A stretch of DNA of 64,000 nucleotides from Beaufortia kweichowensis. Lineage: Eukaryota > Chordata > Actinopteri > Cypriniformes > Gastromyzontidae. The translations under genes and the position numbers were made by a program. The DNA lies in the NCBI GenBank assembly GCA_019155185.1, contig CM032802.1:11446501-11510500 (forward strand), read 5' to 3'. The notes beneath the pieces are model-generated. The model ran no database searches, was not told the DNA's origin, and saw only the letters and a list, made by a program, of their open reading frames with translations. Below, one piece after another: positions 63,160-64,000 of the stretch; position 1 is the first letter of the stretch, and each line of letters begins with the position of its first letter.

Positions 63160-64000
63160 ATGGAGCCCTCGCCTGCTAAGAACCAAGGAAGAAAAAGAAA
63201 GGCGGAGGACGATTTTTATAACGTCGACGAGGAAAGAGAATTTTCCGAACAAGCGACAAATAAACGAAGAAAATACACGGAAGGACCAGGGACTAGCAGA
63301 AGCAGTAGTCCAGACAAAAAGACTAACAAGGAAAACACTAGCTCAGGTAAATCCGTTATTATTTACAGTGTGTTATTGGAAACTATGGGCTTCTGTTTAT
63401 CAGTTTCTGTTGGGTAACTAAAGTTACTTATTGTTAATAGTAATTATTTGAACATTGTTCTGTAATTCATTTAAGGAGGCAGAGGAAGAAAGAGGAAAGC
63501 TACTGATGCTTTTCAGAATAATGAAAGTGAGTCTTCTGAGCATCAGCCTCCAAAACGTGTGAGAAGAAGTGAGACCAGGAATGGAAGCAACAGCGCTGAT
63601 GGAAAGCCTTCCACATCTGGGGAGGAAAACACTAACACAGGTCAGTCTCCTATTACAAAATAACATACACCATTAAAAATAATGATTACTTATCAAATAT
63701 TATGAAACAAAAAAAATAATGTATCAGAATCCAACTACTATAATGAAAAAAAGTCATAACTTGCATACCTTAAAATGACCGTTTATGAATTTCTCTTTAA
63801 TAATTATTTATGAACTAAGGTAACTATAAATGTTAATAGTAATTGATTGAACATTGTTCTATAATCAATTTAAGGAGGCAGAGGAAGAAAGAGGAAAGCT
63901 ACTGATGCTCCTCAGAATGATGAAAGTGAATCTTCTGAGCATCAGCCTCCAAAACGTGTGAGAAGAAGTGAGACCAGGAATGGAAGCAACAGCGCTGATG
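63160..64000 (+). CDS. Lysine-rich protein with tandem repeated exon (partial, N-terminus)
   Basis: Starts at ATG 63160. Exon 1 is 63160-63346 (62 codons plus one base): MEPSPAKNQGRKRKAEDDFY, with further basic KRRK and Ser-rich stretches. Exon 2 is 63476-63640 (165 nt) and exon 3 starts at 63875 and runs past the window end. Exons 2 and 3 are nearly identical: over 126 shared bases I count about four differences, three amino-acid-changing positions at most. Each is a phase 1-1 unit, so any copy number keeps frame. Each unit encodes a GRKRKATDA nuclear-signal-like start, an acidic/Ser middle, and PPKRVRRSETRNGSN. The intron between is also similar before each acceptor. No folded domain is visible; the C-terminal part is off the window. 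Such tails precede kinase or other domains in expanded fish families, but nothing here decides. Start and exon borders are well supported. Confidence 0.75.

Overview
The window is vertebrate nuclear DNA from a teleost, most likely a cypriniform (carp/zebrafish group). Genes are split by GT..AG introns, intergenic DNA is AT-rich, and several dispersed repeats are of types I recognise from cyprinid genomes. I cannot name the species. The gene order RFX4 - RIC8B - TMEM263 - MTERF2 is the order on human chromosome 12q23, so this is a conserved synteny block with fish-retained extras inserted in it.

Layout: 46-4436 (+) 3' half of rfx4, with an apparent 1-base frameshift in one exon; 6071-13904 (+) complete ric8b; 16272-18247 (-) a sirtuin of the SIRT3 group, called sirt3.2, tail-to-tail with ric8b; 23685-24850 (+) tmem263; 26060-42800 a gene desert with scattered DNA-transposon relics and microsatellites; 43381-45489 (-) a CHST1-like 6-O-sulfotransferase, called chst16; 45518-54095 a second sparse region with transposon relics and a CpG-rich patch that may be the chst16 promoter; 54216-55898 (-) an intronless four-Ig-domain membrane protein; 58747-59877 (+) mterf2; 61621-62246 an exon relic joined to a LINE 3' end; 63160-64000 (+) the start of a lysine-rich nuclear-type protein built from a tandemly repeated 55-codon exon, cut by the window end.

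The genes do not form a pathway. rfx4 (cilia and neural transcription factor), ric8b (G-alpha chaperone/GEF), tmem263 (small membrane protein) and mterf2 (mitochondrial transcription/ribosome factor) are housekeeping or developmental genes held together by ancestry. The most informative feature is evolutionary: ric8b/sirt3.2 mirrors the tail-to-tail RIC8A/SIRT3 pair of human 11p15, and chst16 in the CRY1-side block mirrors CHST1 beside CRY2 on 11p11. The window thus appears to keep two sister genes from the vertebrate whole-genome duplications that amniotes lost. The least described items are the intronless Ig gene and the repeated-exon gene at the right edge. All exon borders were placed by eye from splice signals and reading frame; no database search was possible.
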